A stretch of 64,000 bases of DNA from Bin103 sp002238925 (lineage in GTDB: Bacteria > Spirochaetota > Spirochaetia > SZUA-6 > Bin103). The translations under genes and the position numbers were made by a program. Position 1 is the stretch's first letter. Each line of letters begins with the position of its first letter. Shown in pieces: positions 26,863 through 37,369 of the stretch. The stretch covers positions 1,550,001-1,614,000 of the forward strand of contig OZ242313.1 of the NCBI GenBank assembly GCA_965208065.1, read 5' to 3'. The notes under the pieces are model-generated. The model was given only the letters and a program-made list of their open reading frames with translations, did not search any database and was not told where the DNA came from.

Positions 26863-27023
26863 GACTCCTCCTCGATACCTGCACGTTTCTCTGGCTGGGG
26901 GCTGGCGGCTGACGACGCCCAACTGACGGCGCGTGCCCGGAGCGTGTGCCGCAGCCCCGACAACGACGTGTTTCTGAGCGCGCTGTGCGCGTGGGAGATC
27001 TCGATCAAGCATCGCCTTGGACG
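26859..27023 (+). pseudogene. Broken PIN-domain toxin (VapC) copy
   Basis: It begins like the intact toxin (RLLLDTCTFLWL), but a 7-base insertion (GGGGGCT-like) shifts the frame and a TGA follows within a few codons. The homology continues to 27023 and then stops, so the last two thirds of the gene are also missing. It cannot make an active toxin. Confidence 0.88.
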
Positions 27024-27420
27024 CCCAGGGTCACCGAGCTGACCCGGCGCCGGTACAGGGTCTCCACCAGGAAGCACGGGGTGCCGGTCTCGAACCAGTA
27101 GGCGTCGAGCTTGCGGCTGTCGAACAGGCGCAGCACGTCGTATGGGGTTGTACAAGGTGCGAACACGGTGTCCAGGTCGGCGCTCACCCCGGTCACGAAG
27201 GTGAACCGCACGTGCGCGTCGCTGGCCTTGATCATCCCGTACAGGCCGCGCAGGTAGTCACGGTTGGCGAGCGCCGTCTCCGGTGTCTCCAGCGCGTCCA
27301 GGATCGGCTTGTCGTACTCGTCTACCAGCACCGCCACCCGCTGCTCGCTCTCCCGGTGCAGGACCTCCAGCAGATAGCGGAAGCGCTCAGGCGCGGTGTC
27401 GTAGCGGCCGGTAGTAGTAG
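27024..27420 (-). pseudogene. Remnant of an AAA-like (PF09820/DUF1703) protein
   Basis: The reverse frame reads AVLVDEYDKPILDALETPET and later LRGLYGMIKASDAHVRF, FTFVTGVS, the Walker B and sensor region of the AAA-like/DUF1703 family. It then jumps to KLDAYWFETGTPCFLVETL, so the part between is deleted, and both ends are missing. It fills the place between toxin remnant and HNH block in copy B; nothing comparable is present in copy A. Confidence 0.6.
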
Positions 27421-27510
27421 TCCCTTTCCCGGATCGTTCGAAGGGGCTGGATGCCGAGAGGCAGCCGCCGCTTACGTGCCATCGGTTCATTCTACTCCGC
27501 GCGCGCTCCT

Positions 27511-29419
27511 TTGCCACACCACCCGACCGCTCAGGGTTGATCAAGCGCCCCAGATGGCCGGCGTAAGCAAATGCGAACATAACCGATCGCTGGACGTGCG
27601 GGACTGGCAGAAAATTTGCTGATTTCGTGGATTCGGGGTTGACATGGTTTGGGCCGTCCAATCGAGCCGCGTGCCGACTCCAGCCGGGATTTCGCGCACG
27701 GCGCGCGTAGCGGGCTTCTCCCTGGCCCGGCCGCTCGCATTGACCCCCGAAAGCCAGAATCCGTCCTCCGACGGCTCCACGGGCCGTGAAGGGGCGTGTG
27801 AAATCCGGGTGTACGATGCATCATGGAACACAACACGATCACCCTTGCACGCCACGCGACGGCGCCCGAGCGGCCTGAACCGACGGTGATGATCCGGCCG
27901 CCGGAAGGGGATGCGCTCGCCGCCGCTCACGAGACGGCGGCAGACCGCGAGCCTGGGGACGGTGCAGCATTGCAACCGGATCAGGCCCAGGAGCCCGAGC
28001 TGCAACGCCTCGGGAACCAGATCGCCGAGCTGTCGGCGCGCATCGACGCGGCAAACTACGAGCTGCTGTGCCAACTGCGCGAGTTCGACCGCCGCTACGG
28101 CTGGGAGGGGTGGCGCTCCTGCGCGCACTGGCTGAACTGGCGCACCGGCCTCGACCTCGGCGCTGCGCGCGAGAAGCTGCGCGTGGCCGCTGCGCTGGCC
28201 GACCTCAACCACATTGCCGCGGCCATGGCGCGCGGCCAGTTGTCCTACTCAAAGGTGCGCGCCTTGACGCGGGTGGCCACGCCCGCCACCGAGGCGCGGC
28301 TGCTGGCGGTGGCGTTGGGCGCCACCGCCGCGCAAGTGGAGCGGCTGGTACGGGGGTGGCGGCGGGCAGATCGCGATGCGGCGCCGGATGCCGAGCAGGA
28401 ACGGCTGGCGAACCGGTCACTGAGCATGCAGGTGGACGAGGACGGCATGGTGGTGCTGCGCGGCCGGTTGCCGGCGGAGGTGGGAGCGGTGCTGCTGCGC
28501 GCTGTGGAGGCGGCACTGGAGCAGGTGCCGGCGAGCGCGGAGGGCGGCGAGTCCACGATTGCGCAGCGGCGGGCCGATGCGCTCGGGCTGGTGGCGGAGA
28601 GCGCGCTGGCCGGCGGGCTTGATCCGGGCAACTCCGCCGACCGCTTCCAGGTGACCGTGCACGTGCAGGCGGACACGCTCGCCGCCCGCGAGGCCGCCGG
28701 CGACGGCAAGGATCCGTCAACTCCGGGGCCGGCGGCTGTCGCCGCGGCTCACGTTTCCGCGGAAATTGCGCCGGACACGGACACGGACACGGACACGGAC
28801 TTGGATGCCGGCCTGGCCGTCATCGAACAGGTGGGAGGGCTCCATCTCGGCAGGGAGACGGCCCGCCGCGTGGGCTGCGATGCCGGCGTCGTGGTGCTGA
28901 GCCACGGCACCGATGGCGATGTTCTGGACGTCGGGCGCAGGACGCGCACCGTCCCGAGCGCCCTGCGCCGCGCCCTGCACAGCCGCGACCGCGGCCAGTG
29001 CCGGTTCCCGGGCTGCGAGTCGCGCCGCTGCGATGCTCACCATGTCGAACACTGGGCCGACGGCGGCGAAACGAGGCTGCAGAACTTGCTCAGTCTCTGT
29101 CGATTCCATCACCGCGCAGTGCACGAGGCGGGCTTTCGGGTGTCCGGAGGAGACGCGAACGGGAAGTTCCGGTTCCTGCGCCCGGACGGCGCGCTGTTGC
29201 CGGCGGAACCGCCGCTGCCGAGTTGGGCAGGTGCGCCGCTGGCGCCGACCGACGCGCGGCTGGCGGCGGCCGGCATCAGCATCGGCCCCGACACCGCCAC
29301 CCCCGAGTGGTACGGAGAGTCGCTGGATCTGAAGGCGGCGCTCGACGTGCTGTGGGAGCCGCCGGCTGCCGCGGCGTGCGAAAGTTCCTGACTGCGCCGC
29401 CGGCGCGCATTCGCCGGGG
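27511..29419. repeat. Segmental duplication copy B, HNH part
   Basis: Second copy of 23197-25134, including about 310 bases upstream and the full HNH gene. It has an expanded hexanucleotide tract in the linker and a 5' coding segment not present in copy A. Confidence 0.88.
27823..29391 (+). CDS. DUF222/13E12-type HNH endonuclease, copy B
   Basis: Protein of 522 residues, largely the same as copy A at 23511, with intact HNH ligands (RFPGCESRRCDAHHVEHW and RFHHRAVHEAGF). It differs by an extra segment near the N-terminus (EPTVMIRPPEGDALA), a shorter central linker and four DT units instead of two, caused by repeats of GACACG. The two copies have kept both reading frames open, so both are probably expressed. 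Role as for copy A: presumed DNA cleavage, not otherwise known. Confidence 0.85.
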   Translation: MEHNTITLARHATAPERPEPTVMIRPPEGDALAAAHETAADREPGDGAALQPDQAQEPELQRLGNQIAELSARIDAANYELLCQLREFDRRYGWEGWRSCAHWLNWRTGLDLGAAREKLRVAAALADLNHIAAAMARGQLSYSKVRALTRVATPATEARLLAVALGATAAQVERLVRGWRRADRDAAPDAEQERLANRSLSMQVDEDGMVVLRGRLPAEVGAVLLRAVEAALEQVPASAEGGESTIAQRRADALGLVAESALAGGLDPGNSADRFQVTVHVQADTLAAREAAGDGKDPSTPGPAAVAAAHVSAEIAPDTDTDTDTDLDAGLAVIEQVGGLHLGRETARRVGCDAGVVVLSHGTDGDVLDVGRRTRTVPSALRRALHSRDRGQCRFPGCESRRCDAHHVEHWADGGETRLQNLLSLCRFHHRAVHEAGFRVSGGDANGKFRFLRPDGALLPAEPPLPSWAGAPLAPTDARLAAAGISIGPDTATPEWYGESLDLKAALDVLWEPPAAAACESS

Positions 29420-29443
29420 TCCGGCCATGTGCGGATGGTCTCC

Positions 29444-29610
29444 ACGTCGTGCCGAAGTCAATCATCTGCCACAACGAGACTCCGGTCTCCCGCGCGCTCG
29501 CGCGAGCGTGAGCTTGCCGTCGCCATACAGCCGCACGTAGTGTTCAAGCTTCCACCGCTGGACTGCTCGCGCCAGCAGGCGTCCAGAGCCGTGGGAGCCG
29601 GCGCGATCGG
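29444..29610 (-). pseudogene. Possible UPF0175-type antitoxin remnant
   Basis: The reverse strand reads KLEHYVRLYGDGKLTLARAR and, after a small frameshift, VSLWQMIDFG. Together this resembles the helix-turn-helix of UPF0175 antitoxins (LYxxGKxSLxxAxxxAGxSxWxM). It has no open frame across the shift, so it is probably dead. The family call is tentative. Confidence 0.4.
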
Positions 29611-29681
29611 TGCGAGCGACCGTCGTACCCACAACCCTCGACGCCGACCGGTGGTATGCTGAGGTGTACGGAGGATAGCCC

Positions 29682-29804
29682 ATGGCCAGCGCGCCGCCCG
29701 CTCCCGCCAGGGTTCCGAAGCGCCGCTCAAGTCGCGTGCTTGACGGTTGTCGAGGGTGTGGTAGAGTGACGGTCGGGCACTCGGACAGATGCGGTGAAAC
29801 GTGA
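29682..29804 (+). CDS. Possible 40-residue small protein
   Basis: An ATG with GGAGG nine bases upstream and a TATGCT that could be a -10 opens a 40-codon frame ending in TGA at 29802. The product is basic and contains CRGCG and a later Cys (SDRCGE). I do not recognise it, and it could be chance in GC-rich DNA. It was kept only because of the clear ribosome site. Confidence 0.22.
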   Translation: MASAPPAPARVPKRRSSRVLDGCRGCGRVTVGHSDRCGET

Positions 29805-30146
29805 TGGCACAGCTCGCCACAGCCGTCGGATAGCAGCAGCGCTACCGGTGCGTCCCGTGCTCAGTCCAGCTCAGTCGATAGCGAGCGCCCGGTAGAGCCT
29901 GACCGCTCGTGGAGCGGCATCCGCCACCGCAGATCCTTCGCCGCCGGCGCCGCCGACTTGGCAGCTCCCGTCGACAGCCACGCCTTTCACGCCGCACCCC
30001 GCGAGCCGGCTCCTCGGCGCTTCGCGCTCGAAGCCGAGCCGTGCGGGACCACCAGCACCACGCAACAGATCACCGGAGTTTCCGGCCACCAAACACGGGC
30101 AACGGGGCGCAGTCCTGATCCCGAAGAAAACGAGGAGGAGTACGTT
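29805..30146. other. Leader region of the second ABC operon
   Basis: About 340 bases without a supportable gene. It should contain the promoter of the rightward ABC operon; no convincing -35/-10 pair is visible. A GAGGAGGAG ribosome site lies at its right end. Confidence 0.35.
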
Positions 30147-31931
30147 ATGACTCCACGACCCTTGTTATTGACGCTGGCGTTCGCGCTGGTGGCTGCCGTT
30201 ACGTTCGCCGCCGGCGAAGGCGAGGAGGCGGCCGCGGCCGAGAAGGAGATGGTGCTCGACCCGAGCACCGCCGAGATGGTCACCGCGCCCGAGTATGGCG
30301 GCACCATCACCTTCGGCACGCGCTCCGAGCCGCCCAACTCCGATCCCGGGCAGGGGCACCCGGGTCAGGCCTCCTGGTGGTTCACGAACGAGAAACTGGC
30401 CTTCGCGAACTGGGCGATAGACCGACAGAAACTCCGTTTCGACAGCATGTGGATCCCTGACTTCGCAATCGTCGGTCAGTTGGCCGAGAGCTGGGAACAG
30501 ACCGACCCGGTGACCTACACGGTGCGCATCCGCGCCGGCGTGCACTGGCACGACAAGGCACCGATGAACGGTCGGGAGCTCACCGCCAAGGACGTGGAAT
30601 ACAACTGGCACCGCTACCTGGGCCTGGGCAGCGGCTACACCGAACCCAACCCGTTCGTGGCGCAGTGGTCGCAGCTCGACGACATCGGCATCGAGTCGGT
30701 AACGGCCACCGACGACCGCACGGTCGTGTTCAAGCTCAAGGAGCCAAACCTCGCCGCGGAGCGGACGATCGTCTATCAATACACCAGTCACATCATGCCG
30801 CCGGAGGTGATAGAAGAACACGGCGACCTGCTGGATTGGCGGAACTCGGTCGGCACCGGACCCTATGAGCTGGTGGACTGGGTCGAGGGCAGCTCCCTGA
30901 CCTTCACCAAGAACCCCAACTACTGGGCGTTCGACGAGAAGTTCCCGGACAACCGCCTGCCCTATATCGACGAGATCGCCTGGCTGGTGATGCCGGAAGA
31001 GTCGACGCGGGTGGCAGCATTCCGGTCGGGCCAGATCGACTACCTGGGTTCGCTTACCTTCTCGCAGATAGCCAGTCTCGACGTACTCGACGATCTCATG
31101 CGGACCAATCCCGATACCAAAGTCTCCCAGTATTACGAGAGCGGGATAGGTCTTGCCATGAACCTCGCCATGGAGCCGACCAGCGACATCCGAGTGCGCC
31201 AGGCGATCCAGATGGCGCTCGACGTGGAGGCGATCAACGACAGCTACTGGCAGGGTAGGGGAAGAGCGACACCCGAGGCCTACACTGCGATCGACATCGT
31301 CGGCTATTCACCCCCGTTCGACGAGTGGCCGGAGGAGATCAAGCGATTCTTCCGGCACGACCCGGCAGAGGCGGAGCGACTGCTCGACGAGACCGGCTAC
31401 CCGCGCGGCGCCGATGGCATCAGGTTCAAGACCAACGTCGAGGTCAGAGATCTGTACGACGTGAGCAAATTCGAGATCCTGGCGGAACAACTCCTGGAGA
31501 TTGGTGTCGACATCGACTTGCAGGTGATGCCGACCGCCGATTGGGCGGATGGGATCCGCAATCATGACTACGAAACCATGACCGCCGCCCCGCTGGGAAA
31601 TCCGTGGGGTATCCTGAGTGCGCTGGCGCACAACGTCTCGACCTCGGGATGGAACCCCGCCGGCGTGTCCAACCCGGAGTACGATGCCCTGATGGCAGCC
31701 GCGCAGAGCGCGTCGACCGTCGAGGAGCAGCAGAGGGCCTCTCAGGAAGCGCTCATGGTCATTCTGCGCAACCACTACTACGTCTGGGCTGGCAAGGCAC
31801 CGAACTTCAACGTCAGCCAGCCCTGGCTCAAGGGCTACAACGGCGAGTATACGCTGGCACATACGCACCGCGGCACGGTCGTGGCGCGTCTGTGGCTCGA
31901 TCTCGACCTGAAGAAGTCGATGGGATTCTGA
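30147..31931 (+). CDS. Peptide-type ABC transporter substrate-binding protein, second system
   Basis: Family 5 binding protein of 594 residues. Its signal peptide (LLLTLAFALVAAVTFA) is followed by the acidic AAGEGEEAAAAEKE, a style common in spirochaetes. Core blocks are present: AESWEQTDPVTYTVRIRAGV, VGTGPYELVDWVEG, EESTRVAAFRSGQID and FFRHDPAEAERLLDETGYPR. The frame is open upstream but ATG 30147 is clear from GAGGAGGAG and from the signal peptide. It leads an operon with DppB and DppC homologues, an SDR and an amidohydrolase. The ligand is unknown; the enzymes downstream suggest an N-acylated or sugar-acid compound. Confidence 0.92.
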   Translation: MTPRPLLLTLAFALVAAVTFAAGEGEEAAAAEKEMVLDPSTAEMVTAPEYGGTITFGTRSEPPNSDPGQGHPGQASWWFTNEKLAFANWAIDRQKLRFDSMWIPDFAIVGQLAESWEQTDPVTYTVRIRAGVHWHDKAPMNGRELTAKDVEYNWHRYLGLGSGYTEPNPFVAQWSQLDDIGIESVTATDDRTVVFKLKEPNLAAERTIVYQYTSHIMPPEVIEEHGDLLDWRNSVGTGPYELVDWVEGSSLTFTKNPNYWAFDEKFPDNRLPYIDEIAWLVMPEESTRVAAFRSGQIDYLGSLTFSQIASLDVLDDLMRTNPDTKVSQYYESGIGLAMNLAMEPTSDIRVRQAIQMALDVEAINDSYWQGRGRATPEAYTAIDIVGYSPPFDEWPEEIKRFFRHDPAEAERLLDETGYPRGADGIRFKTNVEVRDLYDVSKFEILAEQLLEIGVDIDLQVMPTADWADGIRNHDYETMTAAPLGNPWGILSALAHNVSTSGWNPAGVSNPEYDALMAAAQSASTVEEQQRASQEALMVILRNHYYVWAGKAPNFNVSQPWLKGYNGEYTLAHTHRGTVVARLWLDLDLKKSMGF

Positions 31932-32026
31932 GTACGTCGCGTTACGGCGACCGGCGATGATCGTCGCGTTGGGATGGCGGTGCAACACCCGCCGTCCCAA
32001 CGGCCGCCGCTCCGGTACCGCACTCC

Positions 32027-32992
32027 ATGAGAGCCTACATCATCCGGCGCCTGCTGCTGCTGATCCCGACGCTGTTCTTCCTCACCATCCTGGTGTTCCT
32101 GGCCCTCCGGTTCATACCCGGCGACGTCATAGATGCCATGATCGGGATCGGCGGCGGCTATTTCGGAGGCGATCACGACACGCGCGAGGCGCTCATGAGC
32201 GCGCTCGGGTTGGACGTTCCCCTACACGTGCAGTACCTGCGCTGGGTGGGCGGCATGGTGCTGCACGGCACGCTCGGCACGTCGCTGTACGGCGACGCAC
32301 TGACCATCGAGGAGCAGATTCTGCGCAGGCTGCCGGTCACGCTGGAGTTGGGCCTGCTGGCAATCGCCATCGGGTTGGCCATCGCGCTGCCGGTGGGCAT
32401 CTACTCCGCGATCCGCCGCAACACCGCCGCCGACTACGCCGGCCGCACCGTGGCCATCGTCGGATTGGCCACTCCCAACTTCTGGCTGGGAGTGATGGTT
32501 ACCGTGTTTCCGGCGATCTGGTGGAACTGGACCCCGCCGGTGCGGATGATCGCCTTCTCCGATGACCTGCTGGGCAATCTCGGCGTATTCATCATCCCGA
32601 GTCTGATTCTGGGCACCTACTTCGCCGCCGCCACCATGCGCATGACCCGCACCATGATGCTGGAGGTGCTGCGGCAGGACTACGTGCGCACCGCCTGGTC
32701 CAAGGGCCTGCGGGAACGTGTGGTGGTGCTCAGGCACGCCATCAAGAACGCCCTCATTCCGGTAATCACCCTGACCGGTCTGCAGCTTCCGATCCTGGTC
32801 GGCGGATCGGTGATCATGGAGAACATCTTCAACCTGCCGGGGATCGGCCGGCTGCTGCTGGACGCCCTGCTGGAGCGGGACTATCCCATGGTGTCCGGCA
32901 TAAACCTGGTGTTCGCCACTGGCGTGCTGGTGATCAACCTGGTGGTGGATCTGCTCTATGGGTTCCTCGACCCGCGTGTGCGCTACGCATAG
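32027..32992 (+). CDS. Peptide-type ABC transporter permease, DppB-like, second system
   Basis: Permease of 321 residues starting MRAYIIRRLLLLIPTLFFLT. The transmembrane domain is complete; the coupling loop is RTAWSKGLRERVVVLRHAIK and the tail VVDLLYGFLDPRVRYA. It resembles the DppB of the first system throughout, so the two operons probably arose by duplication. The next gene starts 15 bases after its stop. Confidence 0.92.
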   Translation: MRAYIIRRLLLLIPTLFFLTILVFLALRFIPGDVIDAMIGIGGGYFGGDHDTREALMSALGLDVPLHVQYLRWVGGMVLHGTLGTSLYGDALTIEEQILRRLPVTLELGLLAIAIGLAIALPVGIYSAIRRNTAADYAGRTVAIVGLATPNFWLGVMVTVFPAIWWNWTPPVRMIAFSDDLLGNLGVFIIPSLILGTYFAAATMRMTRTMMLEVLRQDYVRTAWSKGLRERVVVLRHAIKNALIPVITLTGLQLPILVGGSVIMENIFNLPGIGRLLLDALLERDYPMVSGINLVFATGVLVINLVVDLLYGFLDPRVRYA

Positions 32993-33007
32993 CGTGAAGC
33001 GATAGCC

Positions 33008-33889
33008 ATGCGGCCCATGAGACTGGTCAGGGAGCACCCATTGGGTGCCTTCGGCGCCGCCATCCTGCTGGTGTTGATCCTGGTGAGCATCTTTGCCGAC
33101 TCCCTGGCGCCGTTTCGCTTCAGCGAGATCAACCTCGACAACCGCCTCGCCGAGCCGTCGGGCCAGCATCCGCTCGGCACCGACCAGCTTGGCCGCGACT
33201 TCCTGAGCCGCCTGATCCACGGCGCGCGCCTGTCGCTGTTCGTCGGGCTGACGGCGACCATCCTGCACGTGGTGGTCGCGGCGCTGATCGGCGGCACCGC
33301 CGGGTTCGTCGGCGGCAGGTTCGACCTCGTGGTGCAGCGCTTCGTCGACGCGTGGATGTCGATTCCCGGGCTCCTGTTGCTACTGACCATCATGTCGCTG
33401 GCCGGGCGCGGTCTGCTGCAGATCATTTTCGTGCTCGGCATCTCCTCGGGCATCGGCAATTCCCGGGTGGTGCGCGGTGCGGTGATCGCCATCAAGGAAA
33501 ACGACTACTTCCAGGCGGCGCGGGCGGTGGGCAGCCCGCTCGCGCAGACTCTGGTCCGGCACGTGCTTCCCAACGTTATGCCGCCGATCATCATCATCTT
33601 CTCGATCACGATCGGCGCCATCATCGTGGCCGAGGCGAGCTTGAGCTTCCTTGGTTTCGGTTTGCCGCCGGAAGTGCCGAGCTGGGGCGGCATGCTGAGC
33701 CGGGAGGGACGCCAGTACATGACGATCGCGCCGCGGCTGGCGATCTGGCCGGGCCTGTGCCTGACCGTCGTGGTGTACGGCATCAACATGTTCGGCGACG
33801 CAATCCGCGACCTGCTCGACCCGCGGCTGCGCGGCGGCGGCGGCCGCTACGGAACCTCCAAGCGGAAGCGCGCAGCCAACCGCAGCTAG
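33008..33889 (+). CDS. Peptide-type ABC transporter permease, DppC-like, second system
   Basis: Permease of 293 residues with the N-terminal OppC segment (LGAFGAAILLVLILVSIFAD), HPLGTDQLGRDFLSRLIHGA, the coupling loop AARAVGSPLAQTLVRHVLPN and the C-terminal signature NMFGDAIRDLLDPRLRGGGG. This gene is the intact counterpart of the small DppC fragments at 15.0 and 25.2 kb. As in the first system no ATPase gene follows. Confidence 0.92.
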   Translation: MRPMRLVREHPLGAFGAAILLVLILVSIFADSLAPFRFSEINLDNRLAEPSGQHPLGTDQLGRDFLSRLIHGARLSLFVGLTATILHVVVAALIGGTAGFVGGRFDLVVQRFVDAWMSIPGLLLLLTIMSLAGRGLLQIIFVLGISSGIGNSRVVRGAVIAIKENDYFQAARAVGSPLAQTLVRHVLPNVMPPIIIIFSITIGAIIVAEASLSFLGFGLPPEVPSWGGMLSREGRQYMTIAPRLAIWPGLCLTVVVYGINMFGDAIRDLLDPRLRGGGGRYGTSKRKRAANRS

Positions 33890-33988
33890 CGAGGTGCTTG
33901 ATTCGATGGCGGGGGGGCGGGATGATCTGCCGATGCTGAACGGGCTGACGCGGCCGGCGTGAGCCGTGCCGAAGCGCAGGAGGTTGCC

Positions 33989-34771
33989 GTGAAATTGGAA
34001 GGGAAAGTCGCGATCATCACCGGCGCGGGACGTGGCATCGGTCGCGCTACCGCCCTTGTCCTTGCTCGCGAGGGGGCGGACGTGGTGCTTGCGGCGCGCA
34101 CCGCCGCAGAGATCGAAGCGCTGGCCGGGGAGATCGGCAGCGTTGGCCGGGAGGCGCTTCCGGTACGGACCGATGTGACCAGCAAGGCTGACGTGGACGC
34201 CATGGTGCAACAGACCCTGGAGCGGTTCGGCAGGGTGGATATTCTTATCAACAATGCCGGATTCGCCGACCACAAGGCCATTCCCGACATCAGCGAGGCG
34301 GACTGGGACGGCCACATCAACGTCAACCTCAAGGCGGTCTTCCTGTGTACGCAGTCGGTGTTCACGCACATGTGCCGGCAGGGAAGCGGCCACATCGTCA
34401 ACGTCTCCTCGCTTGCCGGCAAGTACCACCCCTACAAGATGGCGGCGTATGGCTCGGCGAAGTGGGGCGTGGCGGGGCTCACCGGGATTACGCAGGAGGA
34501 GGGGCGTCCGCACGGCGTGCGCGCGGTTCTCATTCGGCCGGGCAACGTCGACACGCAGATGCAGCATGACAATCACGAAGTCTATCCCGAAAAGCTCATG
34601 CAGCCGGAAGATATCGCGGAAGCGATTGTCCACGCCGTCACCCAGCATCCGCGTGCCTACACTCCCGTGGTCGACGTCTACCCGTTCGAGGACGTTCAGA
34701 AGCCGGACTCCTGGGAAGCGAAGTGGAACGGTGGCAGCAAGGAGCAGAAGCGCAAGGTCTATGGCACGTAG
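33989..34771 (+). CDS. Short-chain dehydrogenase/reductase
   Basis: Classical SDR of 260 residues, cytoplasmic, NAD(P)-dependent. The cofactor motif is TGAGRGIGRA, followed by NNAG, and the catalytic Ser-Tyr-Lys are in VNVSSLAGKYHP and AAYGSAKWG. I used the GTG at 33989 because AGGAGG is six bases upstream; the frame is open from 33959. It lies 99 bases behind the DppC gene and 11 bases before an amidohydrolase, so it probably belongs to the ABC operon. It likely oxidises a hydroxyl of the imported compound. Confidence 0.87.
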   Translation: MKLEGKVAIITGAGRGIGRATALVLAREGADVVLAARTAAEIEALAGEIGSVGREALPVRTDVTSKADVDAMVQQTLERFGRVDILINNAGFADHKAIPDISEADWDGHINVNLKAVFLCTQSVFTHMCRQGSGHIVNVSSLAGKYHPYKMAAYGSAKWGVAGLTGITQEEGRPHGVRAVLIRPGNVDTQMQHDNHEVYPEKLMQPEDIAEAIVHAVTQHPRAYTPVVDVYPFEDVQKPDSWEAKWNGGSKEQKRKVYGT

Positions 34772-34782
34772 GGGCCGCGGCG

Positions 34783-36552
<1,770 letters not shown>

Positions 36553-36680
36553 CGGATCCTTTAAGCCTCTGAATTGCTACCATTTGCATTTAGCAGACGT
36601 ACGCTTTGCGTTCCGGCCCTGGCGGGCGCAGTTTGCATCGCATTTGCACCGCATTTGCGCCGCAACCGCTGAAACCGTAT

Positions 36681-37340
36681 CGCTGCAAGGAGGGCTTCTA
36701 CCTGAGGCGGGGCGCCACGACGCAGAAGCTCAGTACCGCCGAGATACGGCAATTGGTGCTTCAGGCCGGCGACTTCCATTTCGACGAGAGCGTCAACCAG
36801 CACTTTCGATACCCGCAAGACTTCGATCAGAACCGCTACCGCGCCTACCTTCAGGCCGCGGGAATTCGCGTCCAGGCGCGCCCGGAAGGTCTGCTTGCGA
36901 GTCTCGACGCGGCGGTACCGGCTGCGGCGGGCATCTCTCTGCGGCAAGGCGGCGTCCTGTTCTTCGCTCGGGAGCCACAACGGTTCGTACTGTTTCGCGC
37001 CCGCTACGTCGAACGCGTCGGCAGTGGCATCCCGCGGATCAGGCAGGCGCTGGAGGAGAACGGCAACCCGCCGATGGAGATCTCGGCCTCCAACTTCTTC
37101 GTGGTCACCTTCCGGCCGCGGCTGGAGACCGAGTCGCCCCTGTCGGCCCGTCAGAGCCGGCTGTTTCACTTCGTCGCCGAGCGCACGCGTACCACCAAGG
37201 AAGAGGCGGCCACTTTCCTGGCCGTCTCCGGCGACACGGCGCTGCGCGAGCTCCGCGTGCTACGGGATGCCGGCCTCGTGGAGCGCGGCGGTGTCGGCAA
37301 AGCGGCCTTCTACCAGCGCGCCAGGCACCGCCCTGGGTGA
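36681..37340 (+). pseudogene. AlbA/HATPase-type ATP-binding protein (COG2865) remnant
   Basis: The frame begins inside the conserved segment CKEGFYLRRGATTQKLS and reads EIRQLVLQAGDFHFDE. It shows LRQGGVLFFAREPQRFV and then jumps directly to RYVERVGSGIPRIRQAL, so the middle domain, about 150 residues in relatives, is deleted in frame. The C-terminal winged helix (RTRTTKEEAATFLAVSGD) is present. The N-terminus is also missing. It is a broken regulator, possibly still making a short protein. The stretch 36553-36680 has only a few GCATTTGCA-like repeats and no gene. Confidence 0.6.
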
Positions 37341-37369
37341 TCGCGGCAGCACCGGCACCTCCTAAGCTG

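Larger units (their letters stand above)
26525..27023. repeat. Segmental duplication copy B, toxin-antitoxin part
   Basis: Second copy of 22230-22713 with few substitutions, a short insertion in the leader (repeated CACACGAG) and a 7-base insertion in the toxin gene. It ends at CGCCTTGGACG, where a different remnant begins. Confidence 0.9.

Noticed and set aside
29462..29683. 73-codon reverse frame as an intact gene
   Set aside because: The recognisable part needs a frameshift to continue into the LWQMIDF segment, so it was listed as a remnant.
36590..36665. Cluster of GCATTTGCA-like motifs before the broken regulator
   Set aside because: Only three or four irregularly spaced near-copies; not enough for an iteron array or operator.
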